From: Beroe forskalii
Taxonomy: Eukaryota; Ctenophora; Nuda; Beroida; Beroidae
NCBI GenBank assembly: GCA_011033025.1
Contig: WFMF01000509.1
Span: 55,181-119,180, forward strand
Direction: 5' to 3'
DNA: 64,000 nucleotides
Shown here in pieces: positions 32,201-43,172 of this stretch. The notes below the pieces were generated by a model. That model saw only the letters and a program-made list of their open reading frames with translations. It was not told where the DNA came from and did no database searches. Positions within the stretch are counted from its first letter, which is position 1. Every line of letters begins with the position of its first letter. Made by a program: the position numbers and the translations under genes.

Positions 32201-35200
32201 CTTTATATATTCCTTAGGCCATATATATTAAATCTAAAATATCACCATGATGTGGAAAGAGATGATTTATTTCCCGCTCTGTATGATGATTATGACCCTG
32301 CACCGTGGTTTGGAGCACGGTTTATCATGGTATTAGCCTCCTGTGGGGAATACCAATGATGGACTGTGTAGGATTCCGGGAAATTACACATGACTGATTT
32401 ATTCCCCTATTATTATGTGGTTGATCAGTGGACCCTGGTAGGTTGGATGTGTGAGATTAGCATTGATGATTGAACTGAAGAAATAGCCCATTTTCAATCT
32501 ACGGGCCTCTTATCTCCTTATTAAATCGGTTTGAGGAACCTTTATAATTATAACACTCTAAATTCATTGACCATTGAAATTTTTCTCTCACAGTCTCACT
32601 CACTTAGTCTCTTCCGTTTGTTCCCACCCTTGTGGCACCAATGCCTACCTATATCCCTCCCATCTATTCCCCCCACCACAGCTTTTTAATATCAGCTCTA
32701 GGGCTAAGAATCTCCCTGTAATCCTGACGCCTCAACTTGTCGCCCACTCTTTCCCGCCTCCTCATTCCCTTCCATTTAATATACCGGTCTCCCTTCTACC
32801 CACCTTCCTCTCCGGCCAGTCTCCTTAAATGTCCTCAATTCTCACCCTTGTATCGTTATTCCCTAGAATTGAGAAATTCCTCCTTCAGTCGCCTCTCTTC
32901 TTCTTATACCCTCAAACCCTCATATAGCCTCATCCCACTAAAATCATGAGAAGTAGACCTGTTGAGCTGTTATGTGCACATGACAAGTGGTTTGGCAGCG
33001 TGAAGGTTGTCTGTAATCTGTGGGGTCGTATGGAAGAGAGTTGAGACTGCAGTATCACCAATTTCCCTGTAACAACCATTTGAAAGTGACGTCATTATCA
33101 CTTCTTTTAATGTTCCATTGACAACATCCCACCGCCTACTTATTAATATCCGTGAAACAGATCTCTACCCTCTAAACACCCCTCTGGTAGTTAGTTCTGA
33201 CATCATCATGAGTGTTATGTACCCATCCAGTGTCCCTGCCAGTAGACTCTGACACCGAACAGGCGTGCTAAAATAACCGTCCCAAAGTCATGAGCTATTT
33301 GTTATACTCCCAAAGTTATGAGCTTCCGGGGACTCTAATATAACAATGATAAAGATCGAGTGAAGAGTGGGGGTAATACACCAGTATTGGAGCTGTGAAC
33401 TAATGATTTGAGAGGGTACTCAATTGATTCGAGAGGGCCATTAATTTCTGCTTAAATCATCAAATTGATCTGTATCAAAGTAAATATCGTTAATGTATCA
33501 CTGTATCAGAGATTCACCGGAAATCATTTCCAAAAAAGTAAACAAGTAAACATTTCATCAATGATCATTGGCTTACACTCCCTGATCACACCAGACCTTC
33601 ATTTTCAGAAGTGCAAATTTTTCACTCCTGTTTTTTGCACATCTTTTCCCTTCTGATTAATTGGAATTTACTCAAATTAATAATTTGAGTAAATTCCAAT
33701 ATCCCTCTTAAATGTTGCGAACTCGTTTAGTGAAACAAGACATTATTAATCGAAATAGATCAAAAATGATCGACATCATCTTCAGTTCTGAAAGTAAAAT
33801 TTGTTAAAATTAAAAATTAGTAATTCTGAAAACCCATTTTTGCCCCTCAATTACCCCTTACAACTCTCTAACCCCCTCAGGAGCGTGCACGTACATCCTA
33901 GCGATGGACTGCGTGGGATTCACCTGGTTTGTCTACGGGATGTTCACCTACTGCGGCACTGGAACCTGCCTGGAGGAGGTGACTGTCTACATCAACTACG
34001 AGCCTATTGTCCTGGCCAGGGGATGGATCATTTTTATCGGTAAGACGATAGACATGATTTTCATTCATTTAAGTATCTTAGTATGGAAATTGGTTTGAAA
34101 ATCAAGCAGTATGCTCCAGAGTTCTAGACTTTTTTAATCTTTGAATTAAAAGTTTCACTTTATTTCCCACAATATATTTATACACTTCTAGACGCTTTAT
34201 GAAGCACGGTTCCGATTTCAGTTGCCTTGATAACCCAGCTAAATTTGATTTTAAATTTGATTCTACTCCTAACACAGAGCGGGAGAAGCACCAGTTCACT
34301 GAGGGCACCGAGTTCTCTGCCGGAGGAATGGACTGGGTGTTCGACGGTCTGATCCTCACGGGGCGGAGCAACGCGTTAGGGCTCACGGTCACGTGGGACG
34401 GCTTCGTGACGGTCCACATCGCGTTAGATGAGAAGAAGGACACCACGATGTGTGGTGTGTGCGGAAATAACGATGGGGATGCGGACAACGAGCATAGCCA
34501 GGTGGGTTGGAGGGAGATGAAGTGAAATAAGTGAAATTGGTCTGGAAGCGACATAGAATTGAAGATGGAAGAATGGAGTTCTGAGATTGTAATTTTAGAC
34601 CAGCGAAAGGGGTACTTTTTCCTGTGCTGAACGTTGCTCGTATTTGGAGGAACGGACATTTCATCTCACGACACTTCATCACACTTCACTTTATCTCGCA
34701 ATATGTTAGGATTTGGCTTTGGGTTTGGTTATGGTTAGCCGTCAGGGTCAGGATAGGGACATGAAGTGTCCTGAGATAAAGTGTCTCGAGATCAAATGTA
34801 CCTACATCCCGTATTCATGCTCACATCGAACACACAATACCTACCTGCAGTTCACGAAGCTGGATGAGCGGTTGATTGAGGACAGCCGAACCAACGTCTT
34901 CATTGACAACTGGAAGGTGGACCGGGAGAAGATGTGCGCCTTCCCTCCTAAGATAGACTTCGATATTGCAGGTATTGCCCATGTTCAGAACTGAACCTCG
35001 CTTTTCAATCAATCCCTCCCTTGTATTTGCAATATTTGAAACAATTATGTTCATATCTAAGTCTAGCAGTATCAGATTGTGTGAAGAGTTAGACGATTTA
35101 TGATACCTAATCACACGATTTTCGAAAGTTTTTCATGTAATCGTTATTGTATCAGTGATAAAAGTTTAAACTTCCGTTTTCCGATTTCCACACCTAAAAT

Positions 35201-35608
35201 ATCAAATTCATAATTTCCAGCTTCCTGACCTCGATCTTCCCCTCAGAACCATGCGGGGTGGACTACAAGGGCACCAAGGAGGCAGTTGAAGCTTGCCAAG
35301 CTCTGGTCGACAACCCGGCCCTCCAACGCTGCACTGACATCGTCGATCTCAAGTTCTACTACGAATCCTGTCTCCACGACTTCTGCCACATGAAGCTACT
35401 GCGTCCCGATGACGATCCCTTCGGCAAGCCGTCCCCGACCATAGAGCCCCAGTGCACCGTGGCCCGGGCCTACGCTACCCACTGTGAGCTGGAGGGGCTG
35501 TCCATGACGGGGTGGGATGTCTACATGGCGTGCGACAAGGAGAAGACTCAGGATGCCATCGTGAGTGCTTCCAGTTTCCAGGAAAAGCTCCCCTTCGCCA
35601 GGGTTTGA
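26262..35608 (+). CDS. Secreted Ig-Kazal-Ig-VWD-C8 protein
   Basis: Eight exons with agreeing phases: 26262-26951, 27139-27391, 27579-27809, 33881-34039, 34278-34501, 34851-34971 and 35247-35608 are certain in frame (seven listed; any eighth would lie 3'). Predicted length 679 residues. Order: signal peptide 1-17; Thr/Pro/Ser-rich linker to about 85; Ig domain (Cys110, Cys167 in DEGWYEC); follistatin/Kazal-like cysteine module 188-259; second Ig-like domain about 261-350; VWD from Cys372 (CTVFGDPHIVTFDG) through CGVCGNNDGD; C8 domain at the end (EACQALV, FYYESCLHDFC, YATHCELEG). An extracellular matrix or mucus-type adhesive role is likely. TIL is absent. The chosen stop (TGA 35606-35608) follows a good donor-like site (GCCATC|GTGAGT at 35561), so the gene may continue with other exons. 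Confidence 0.8.
27870..27924. repeat. 55-bp hairpin
   Basis: AAATTGACAAATTATATTTC+CCGAT pairs with ATCGGGAAATACAATTTGTC+AATTT around TAGAT; two mismatches. Confidence 0.7.
28168..28977. mobile_element. 810-bp non-autonomous TA element with internal GGTCAAATGGGA sites
   Basis: Terminal inverted repeats GGGGAAATCACGGTCAAATG / the reverse complement of GGGGAAGTCACGGTCAAATG (one mismatch in 20, continuing GGGA). Flanked by TA at 28166-28167 and 28978-28979. Further copies of GGTCAAATGGGA lie inside at about 28550-28610, and reversed at 28758-28790, like repeated transposase-binding sites. No transposase ORF. Confidence 0.8.
29311..30140. mobile_element. 830-bp non-autonomous TA element with AAGTTTCTTA repeats
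   Basis: Ends CACTCAGTTTTTTTTATAAG / the reverse complement (one T fewer on the right), flanked by TA at 29309-29310 and 30141-30142. Subterminal modules CCTAGGCTAAGTTTCTTA are repeated near both ends. A reversed dispersed hairpin repeat is nested inside (29905-29990). Confidence 0.8.
29905..29990 (-). repeat. Dispersed hairpin repeat, reversed copy
   Basis: GGGGTCTGGGGGCGCAGCCC, CCAGAAGCCAGACG, then GCAATAGGATTTTATA: the reverse complement of the 5021 copy. It is inserted within the TA element. Confidence 0.8.
30142..30330. repeat. TGTTTGTGTTCTTATGA-type tandem repeat
   Basis: Irregular units around TGTTTGTGTTCTTATGAT, starting right at the end of the TA element. Confidence 0.7.
31111..31633. 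repeat. 24-bp minisatellite, about 22 copies
   Basis: Unit GTGACCCCGTACTGGAATGG+AGTG. Because 24 is a multiple of 3, several frames on both strands stay open (EWSGDPVL on +, YGVTTPFQ and HSSTGSPL on -). It lies in the VWD intron and has no start, signal or splice context of its own, so the ORFs are not annotated. Confidence 0.9.
33086..33136 (+). repeat. 51-bp CRE/GATA-like element, copy I
   Basis: GTGACGTCATTATCAC, TTTTAA, CATTGACAAC, GCC at position 49-51. In the VWD intron. Confidence 0.65.
33660..33700. repeat. 41-bp near-perfect palindrome
   Basis: ATTGGAATTTACTCAAATTA / TAATTTGAGTAAATTCCAAT sharing one central base. It would form a loopless cruciform. Confidence 0.8.
34653..34799. mobile_element. 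Inverted-repeat element with telomere-like core, copy B
   Basis: Ends GGACATTTCATCTCACGACA and TAAAGTGTCTCGAGATCAAA. Core GTTAGGATTTGGCTTTGGGT..GGTTAGCCGTCAGGGTCAGG. The interior matches copy A (4695-4855) reverse-complemented, including TTTATCTCGCAATATGT. It lies in an intron of the VWD gene. Confidence 0.75.
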
Positions 35609-36270
35609 GGGGTCCTTGGGATGTTAGAGCATCCCCCCTGTGGGGGACAATGACTCAGAGACACTCAGGGAGCCCGGAAAAACTCTTTTGACTCCTCGAC
35701 CGGGGTTGATTTGTCGGGCGAATGACAGAATTAGATTAGTAAAATTATTATATAGGATTATTGCAATGTGTGTAAGCTAGCACTGACGTAGGTATAACAT
35801 ACTTTTTGACTCCCGGATTTATTTATCGGAAGATGTGCGTGGGCTTATGAACTGGTTTGTAATGGAGTGCATGCATCTCTTCAGCTACCATATGTCATTT
35901 TTATTAAATACTATCACTATTATAGAAATGTCCACTCATGACCGTGATACCTGTATTTTCGTGGCTCCTAAAACCATAGGCTAAATTACGGCTGTTATAT
36001 TGCAGGACAATTAGCGTTAGACCTAAAGCCAGCAAGTCGTCTCAGTATCTCCCATACCACCATTGATTAACATTAGTTAATTGGGATTGGAGGGCGCTGT
36101 AGCCTGCTGACATACAAACCGCATTAGTACACATTAAGATCCTCAGTCGGGCTTTATATCCGCAGGCCGGGGAGCAGGTAAAAAGTTGGCGGGTCTTTCG
36201 TCGCGCGATTAAAAAGTCTTCGGTGCACCAAGAATCCCGGGGAAGACGGGTTGGGAGGGCGCGCAGCGCG

Positions 36271-36354
36271 CACGTGACACATCAGTAGTATCCGGGGTAA
36301 CTCACGTGACGTCATCACGTGACTGTCACGTGATCCCCGGAGTGGGAACACGTG
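36271..36354. promoter_or_regulatory. Dense E-box/CRE cluster
   Basis: Five CACGTG hexamers (36271, 36303, 36316, 36327, 36349) in 84 bp, most within TCACGTGA, plus a perfect CRE TGACGTCA at 36307. Flanking GC-rich GCGCGCAGCGCGC suggests a regulatory island. No downstream gene start was identified, so the target is unknown. Confidence 0.45.
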
Positions 36355-36480
36355 ACAATCAGCCGAGGAGCTATCTTACTCTCTCCGTCACAGTCATTGG
36401 TAGCGGAGGTATATCTACAGTTTATACATCCACTTCACCTCACCCGTGGGGCTAAGACGCAGACTTTAGCAGCACCTGAC

Positions 36481-36531
36481 ATGACGTCATTATCATGCCT
36501 TAACATGAGCAATTGATGACGATTTAGTGCC
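36481..36531 (+). repeat. 51-bp CRE/GATA-like element, copy A
   Basis: ATGACGTCATTATCATG, CTTAAC, CAATTGATGACG, ending TGCC at position 51. Confidence 0.75.
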
Positions 36532-37934
36532 TATTCTCTGGGAGTTTGTGAGAGGCTAAGGATGAGTCTACCACCCCGATTATTATCATTATTATTATTA
36601 TTATTAAGTACTACGATCTCACTGCACTACACGTAGGAGTAAAGAGGAGCTGTAGGGAAGCCGGACAAGTATCAAACACTGCATGAGAGTCAAGGGGAGA
36701 TTGATATACGTGTTAGAATTCATACCATGTTGTCATGACCATGTGACAACACACTCTTCTTGGTCACGTGGGGATGTGGAACTGTTTAAGGAGTCCGTAA
36801 AATTCCTCGCGAATGAATTGCTGCGTGCATTACCTAAATTCCTAAGATTGGAAAATGAAAAAGAGATATTTATCAGCTGTAAATGTAGTGCAATTTGATC
36901 TCATCATGGATCGAGTGAATGAAGACAGAATTCAAGTAAATTAGAATTTAAGATAGACTAAGTTCTTGACGAAAGACACAATTTTCAACAGAATAAACGA
37001 ATGGAACTCTCGGCAAAATTTTCCAGGGATTTGACGGATCGTATGTCCAAAAAGCTAAAAAGCAACATAGAAATTGAAGAAATCTAAATTTTGTATTTGT
37101 TTGCGTTGGATAGTCTTCGTTGGCCAAGGTTTTATGGAGTTATGGTTGCTCTGTGTCAACTGACTGGAAGTTTACATCTGTGTTCCTATAGTCTGGTCTT
37201 GTTTCTGATAGCTGTTTGTCCATACTTCTGTGGCAATGAATAAGAGTTAGTTTGTCCACGAATTTTCAATTTACAATATACGTTTAATTGACCACCGCCC
37301 ACCTAGTCTATAGCCCAGTCCCACTCCCAGAACCTGATGCCTTTACGCTGAACGGCCATATATATCAGCATCTGACAAACCAAGGTCTGTTGCTTGGAGT
37401 TCATGAGCGTATCCCTGAGAGCAGTTAATCCAGGTCTCTCCCTGCCTCACCGATATGTCCTATAGGTGCACTATACATACATACATATAGGTCTACGAGT
37501 GATGTTCACATGAAGTGGAACTGGTTGGTTTGGGAGTATTCCCAGGCAGCATCCGATCTTAGGTCTATCTCTCTTCATGAGCATCCCAAATACCAAAGCC
37601 CCGGTCGATATCACGTCTCCCACTCACCAGTATGATATGAGGGCTCATACTCATTTGCACTAATGGCATTCGATCTGTCATCTTTTCGTTCGTTGGAGCC
37701 TGTATGATGTCAGAGGGCTGCTCACGTCTCGCTAAGGAGGGGAGGTGCACTAGTGACGTTAATGAGGTGCTTACTACGTCAGCTCACCTGCACCCACTGC
37801 CCATCAGATGGTGGTCATGCACTCCATCTACCTACCCCGCTCATTACTAGCCAATCCATCAACCTATCCCCACTCATTACTAGCCAAGTTATATGTCATG
37901 CGCAGGTCAGAAGGAGGAGATAGGGTGCAGGTGA

Positions 37935-37978
37935 GGCGTCAGCAGTTCGTTGTTTTGAAGCAATGAAAGTGACGTCAC
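37935..37978 (-). repeat. CRE/GATA-like element, copy K
   Basis: On the minus strand GTGACGTCAC, TTTCA, GCTTCAAAA, GAACTGCTGACGCC, then ACCTGC; GCC falls early. Confidence 0.5.
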
Positions 37979-38884
37979 CTGGAAAAATCCATTTTGTGGT
38001 TGGGACAAATTCAGCAAATGCGGTGGGAGATGGTGTTGTTTGCAGGGCCCAATGACAGTGGAATATAACTTCCCTTGGAGAATAGTTTAAGGACTAAACA
38101 TACAGTGAATTAACTGGAGTTTAAATTCCGGTGTTTATTCCGGGTCTTTTTGAAGCTCGGCAGCCCTTTCATTGCTAAAGACCGGGTAATTAAGTACCCT
38201 TTTTGAATTCTCGGGAAATAAAATAGCTGTAGTGCCCCAATATTGTGTGATTCTTGGTCTGGCTTCAGGTTTGTAGAATAAAGTTTGTTGTTACCAACCT
38301 ATAGCCGATGCGATAAGAAAAAAATGTTCTGGGAATCTATAAAGATTTAAATCAAAATTTATCGAGTAAAAATTTCGTCTTACTCAAACTCAAAGCTTTT
38401 GTTCTTTTCCAAATCTAATTAACCGCTGTTTAACTGGTATTAGTCTTGGCTTATGTACTGCTTTGAAAATTATACACTTCTGCCTAAAATTCCTTTTACC
38501 ATTGTGTTTATGAACCAAACAATGAAAAGCAAATTACGCCCAATTTTATTCCCCCCAGAGCATTACTCTACGAAGAACAATAGTTGTAAAATTTTGAAAA
38601 ATAATAAAACTATAGTCCAAATCATATATATTTTTGTGTGTGTGTATGAGTGTGTGTCAGTGTGTATGATAGCATGTGCGAGCTTCTGTGTATCAATACC
38701 ATTATTCACTTGTGATCCTTCTCCTGCGCTGAATCAATGATCAGAAAATTCTACGATCAATGACCGAATAATGTCCGTGTAAAAAGGGCCGGTTATAATC
38801 CGAGAAAAATGACATACGGCATGCACGTAAAGATATATAATATATCTATACAGGTTAGAATATAAGATATGATAGAATAATATC

Positions 38885-38985
38885 ATGTTACTACACACTA
38901 TAGAGGTGTGGATTGGTGAATATTCCTCGAGGCGAAGCCGAGTGGAATATGGGAAATCCACACCGATATTTGTGTGTAGTAACAT
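38885..38985. mobile_element. 101-bp foldback element
   Basis: Outer arms ATGTTACTACACAC / GTGTGTAGTAACAT, middle arms GGTGTGGATT / AATCCACACC, inner arms AATATTCC / GGAATATT-like, and a GC-rich head CGAGGCGAAGCCGAG. Same plan as 10000-10051. Confidence 0.8.
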
Positions 38986-40980
38986 TATTATTTAACGATC
39001 CGAAAAAAGTAACAATTCCGCTCCGTAAACTGGATTTCAAACTCGGCGAACGCGCTGTGAGTTAAATTATAATATATAGGCAGTAATCTTTTTATTAGAA
39101 TTTTGTAAAATATACCAATACTTGTGGGACCAGTAGTTCATTTGCTAAAATTAAATCATTACTATGATTTTAATTAATTATTGGTGGTCATTGGTCGACT
39201 TGTGGATCATATCTTGCTGCGCTGAGGACTTGTGGGGCTATGACATTAATCTGAATTATTGATCCAGTGAGTTGAAGAGTCATGGTGACGCGAAGGGAAT
39301 GGTTGGATTACTAATAAATGTAATTAAACTCTGGCTGTATTAAAGATTCAAAAAAGCCCGACCATATGGCCTGATCCATAATTTTGTCTGGACTGGTTTT
39401 TATTGAGAGTCTCACTGTGACCCTAACCCATATGAATGCAAATGGATCGATCGATAAACGCGGAAAATGTTGTCTGAAGAAGGGGTCAGGCAACGCCTGA
39501 CAAGAAAAATGTATGTAATTTCGACAGAAATTCTTTCCATGAAAAATAAATCGCCCGCTCTGTTAAATTCGCGTATTCATTAATCCCTTCATCGATCTAT
39601 GCACATGCACACATATTATTATGGGTAACCCTATCTTGATCCGAACCGATTTAACCTATCCCAACCTTGATCCCAGCCATAGGCATAACATAAACCACCT
39701 TTGAATTTGACCTTGACTGGTCCACATTATATACGGTCCAGTCAGGCTTGCTGAGCTTGGAATTTGGATAGTGCCATTTTTTCTGAAAATCACTTTTATA
39801 GTTAAATGTAACGATTTTCAAGAAATTTTGTTCCTTCTTCCCTTCTTTCATAGTAATAGTATAAGTAAAAGTTTCTTTATACCGTAATAATGGGTGTTTC
39901 AATATAATATTTTCCAAGATAAATTTTGTGCATGTTGTAACAAAAATAGATTTTATTTTCTATTATACATTTTGTTTCATTGCATTCAGTTTCGTAAATA
40001 AATTTAAGAGTTAAATTCCAACTTTTCTTGACTTGCATTGCAGAACTGATAAGAATTTTACCGAATGAAATTTTTTGTAAGTTTTTCTCTCATTTTAAGA
40101 ATTATTTTTGACGCTCTCATAATTTAAAATCTGATCTATCGGGATCTCTATCGTATGTGAAACATGTAACCAGTATTCCCCATCGCAGCTATGACATGTA
40201 TCTGCAATGTATCAGAACAAGGGAATATGTCAGAACTCCTAGATATGTCAGAACTCCTAGATCGGTAATTTACGCCTGAGGACTGACCCTGTAGACGTGG
40301 TGTCCTGGTTCCTGGGCCAATGGAAACAACTTTGATGTGTGAGTAGTTTGATAACTTAGATATAACTTAGATATAAATTATTGATTGATGCTTGAAATTG
40401 AGAAACTCAAATTTATTCAAAAACTTTTCTATTCTCGGATAAATTTTCGGATAAGTTTTCGAATAGATTTTCGAATAAATTAAGAATAAATTTTGGAGTA
40501 AGAACTGTTGAACAAATTGTTGATGTTAAAAATCGAATTCGGTTCCGAAACAGATGCCATTTCGAAACCAAATTCAAATTCAAGCATCAATCAAATTTTT
40601 TGAACCCTCAGTCTTTTAAAGTTGAATTTCATGTCCCCTCCCATTCCTCTAGCTTCGGCAGAAAGATTTCCTGGAATTTAAACTAAAATACCTCAGAAAA
40701 CGGGAGCACTTTTACTAAAAACAATGATCTTTTTCAAGATAGTGCACGAAAAACCAAGTGGTTGATGTCATGAATTCACCACTAAAAGCAGTTGGTTTTC
40801 GTCACACCCAACTGCCAGTCATCCACTCTTGAGCGGCGTAGCATCACCACAAAACCTTATATTTCACCAAATATATATTCGCATTTTTAACACGCTAAAG
40901 ACGCCCTGTCTCCTAATAATATTCTCCCTGCCGCTCGGAACAATGATCGTAGGACGATGCACTCTCTAAAACTCCGGATC

Positions 40981-41029
40981 ATGACGTCACTATGACGGTT
41001 TAGAATGCTCCTTTGATGATGTCAAACCC
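40981..41029 (+). repeat. 51-bp CRE/GATA-like element, copy B
   Basis: ATGACGTCACTATGACGGTT, TAGAATGC, TTTGATGATGTCAAACCC. Confidence 0.6.
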
Positions 41030-41277
41030 ACATCATGAGTCGAGAAGTTTGTCGAGAGCCGCCGCCGAGATCTCCTCTCTAAACGTTCTCACTAATTTTC
41101 CAGAAAACCGTAGAGCTGCGTGTCCGCTCCCAAAGTCTGAAAGTCCGACATTGGTTTTTGTAGCTCCTCCTTTTCCACCACACGTAGGTTTGCAAAGGAG
41201 GAGGAGGAGGAGAGACATGGTCAGTGCTGCTGCTGCAGCACTGGAGTCTGAATAGAGAATGAAATGGGCGGCTGCTA

Positions 41278-41328
41278 ATGATGTCATTATCATGGTTTAA
41301 AGCGTGCAATTACTGACGCTCAACCGCC
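41278..41328 (+). repeat. 51-bp CRE/GATA-like element, copy C
   Basis: ATGATGTCATTATCATGGTT, TAAAG, GCAATTACTGACG, ACCGCC at position 46-51. Confidence 0.75.
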
Positions 41329-41760
41329 TGCCTTTCACCAGGGGAGACATTGAGCCGTCTCACTTGTGCTGCACGACTAGCTGCTGTGTTATTAGAGTCC
41401 TCTGCTCTGACTGAGGACCGCCAAACAGAGAGTCCTCTGTGACTGAGCACCACCAAACAACAGCTCATATATTCTGGGATATATTATGCAGGGAAGGGGG
41501 CTGCTACCCCTTAGTCTGAATATATCAACTGCGTGTGTTTACCCTGACTTCTTCATATGGAGCTGAAGGACCTGACTTTGGTGGGGTGAACTGCATGAGG
41601 CATGTGAATGTGAGGCACTACTGCTCCTCCTAGCCAATCATAGAGCTCACATATTGATCATGCTCTCCTTGTCTTGTATTTCATATATTTTGCATTATGC
41701 AGGCTTGCATAACCGCATAAAACCTTACAGGCTGCTGACATGAAATGTAGGCATTTGGTA

Positions 41761-41810
41761 ATGAAATCATTTTCATGGTTTAACGTTGTGCATCGTTGAA
41801 GTGAAATGCC
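41761..41810 (+). repeat. 51-bp CRE/GATA-like element, copy D
   Basis: ATGAAATCATTTTCATGGTT, TAACG, CATCGTTGAAG, ATGCC. The CRE part is degenerate; the rest is well kept. Confidence 0.6.
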
Positions 41811-43172
41811 CTGGACTCTCCCCAGATCTAGATGAGGAAGACTCAGAGAGCCGTGATCATGGTGCTAAGAACTAGGCTATTTCACATTTTCGCCGCCTCT
41901 AAGACCAGCAGATGAGTTTATCTCAAGATGAGGGACGTAACGCCAGAAATCCGGGCATTATGCATGTTATAGATGCTACGGTGCGGAGAAAACTTCTGTC
42001 TATTCTAGGGAGGATTAGGGATGAAACTCTACAGTCTGAAGACCATGATAAACCCAGGGAGTCTCAGGGAGAAGCTTTGATATAGATTCCGGGAATCCGG
42101 GGAGATTATCGATAATTTTCTGTAATTATGTGGCTCATGAAATTGGCAATTTCCTTCTTTAACCTGCTAAAACCTGGTGATTTTCGAGAAAAACTTTAGT
42201 TTTTAGGGAGTGTAATTTTCCGTATCGCATCTAAGGAAAACTGAAGAATACGTTTAGACACATCCGTTCCAGACAGTATAAATAAAATACAGATATATTC
42301 AGAGTCGGGTTTTGATGTGCCTGCTTGTCTGAAGAAAGGTTTAAATTCCTTATGAAGGGTGTGGTAACTTCAAACTTACTCGGAAAAAATGAAAGGATGG
42401 TCTCAACAAAATTCAATGTATAAATGTAAATTATAATTTAACATAAAATTATCATCAATATCGTATCACTCTTTTGCTCACCGCTCACTTATTTCATCCT
42501 CTGTGGGTATTTCTTGAATTGTAAACCCGAATAAAATTAATGAATATCAGGAGTGAAACATTAGTAGACCCTTTTGCAGAAATTTTTGAAAATGTCTGTA
42601 TGTCATCTGCATTCCAAAACCAACTACTCGACTATCTAAAGAAGTAAAAAGTGACTATAAGTTCTTGGACCAATGTACAGAAATGGATCCTAAAACTTTT
42701 TTTCTGTCTCCAATAATGCTGGACAATGGACATAAGCGAAATACTAAATACTTGGAATTTGACTGGTTCAGCAGCTTCTAAAAATCTAACTCTAAACTCC
42801 CTTTTTTTACAAAAATGGCGAATAGCAGCGAAATGTTAATAATGTATGATTTAGAATTCGAGTAAGTATGATAAAAAATAAGAATAAAAAGTTCGAGAAG
42901 GGACAGGAAGGTCACATTCAGACAAATAGAAAGTCAACATAGCGCTCATCTGGCGTTGATGAGTATCTTCAGTGGAGTTTCAGTTCAGTTCATATTATAT
43001 CACTTAAGCAGTCACTTAACGACTCATTGCATCACTTGACAAGCTTGCAGTACATTTCAGATCACCTTATCACATCTCTTCAATAATTAACAAATTATAT
43101 TTCACTTGGATTACAAACTCTCGCATACTTCGTAGGTCTCACGAAACTGCAAAATATAATCTCGGAATATTT

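Larger units (their letters stand above)
27810..33880. other. 6-kb intron of the VWD gene, filled with repeats
   Basis: The GTAAAA donor and CCCCCTCAG acceptor interrupt the VWD domain in phase 1. It contains a hairpin (27870-27924), two TA-flanked elements (28168-28977, 29311-30140), two minisatellites, a CRE/GATA-like element (33086) and a palindrome (33660). No coding exon was seen inside. Confidence 0.75.
35609..43172. other. Large intergenic region
   Basis: No protein gene supported over 7.5 kb. It contains an E-box/CRE cluster (36271-36354), a short (ATT)n run near 36580-36606, the foldback element 38885-38985 and copies A, B, C, D and K of the CRE/GATA-like element. Short ORFs (for example 38453, 39651, 41013) have no coding signature. 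Confidence 0.55.

Noticed and set aside
37750-37800. Further copy of the CRE/GATA-like element (GTGACGTTAATGAGG)
   Set aside because: No TATCA or TTTAA block; similarity limited to a half CRE.
39414-39430. Telomeric repeat TGACCCTAACCC
   Set aside because: A single unit only, with no array or inverted-repeat ends.
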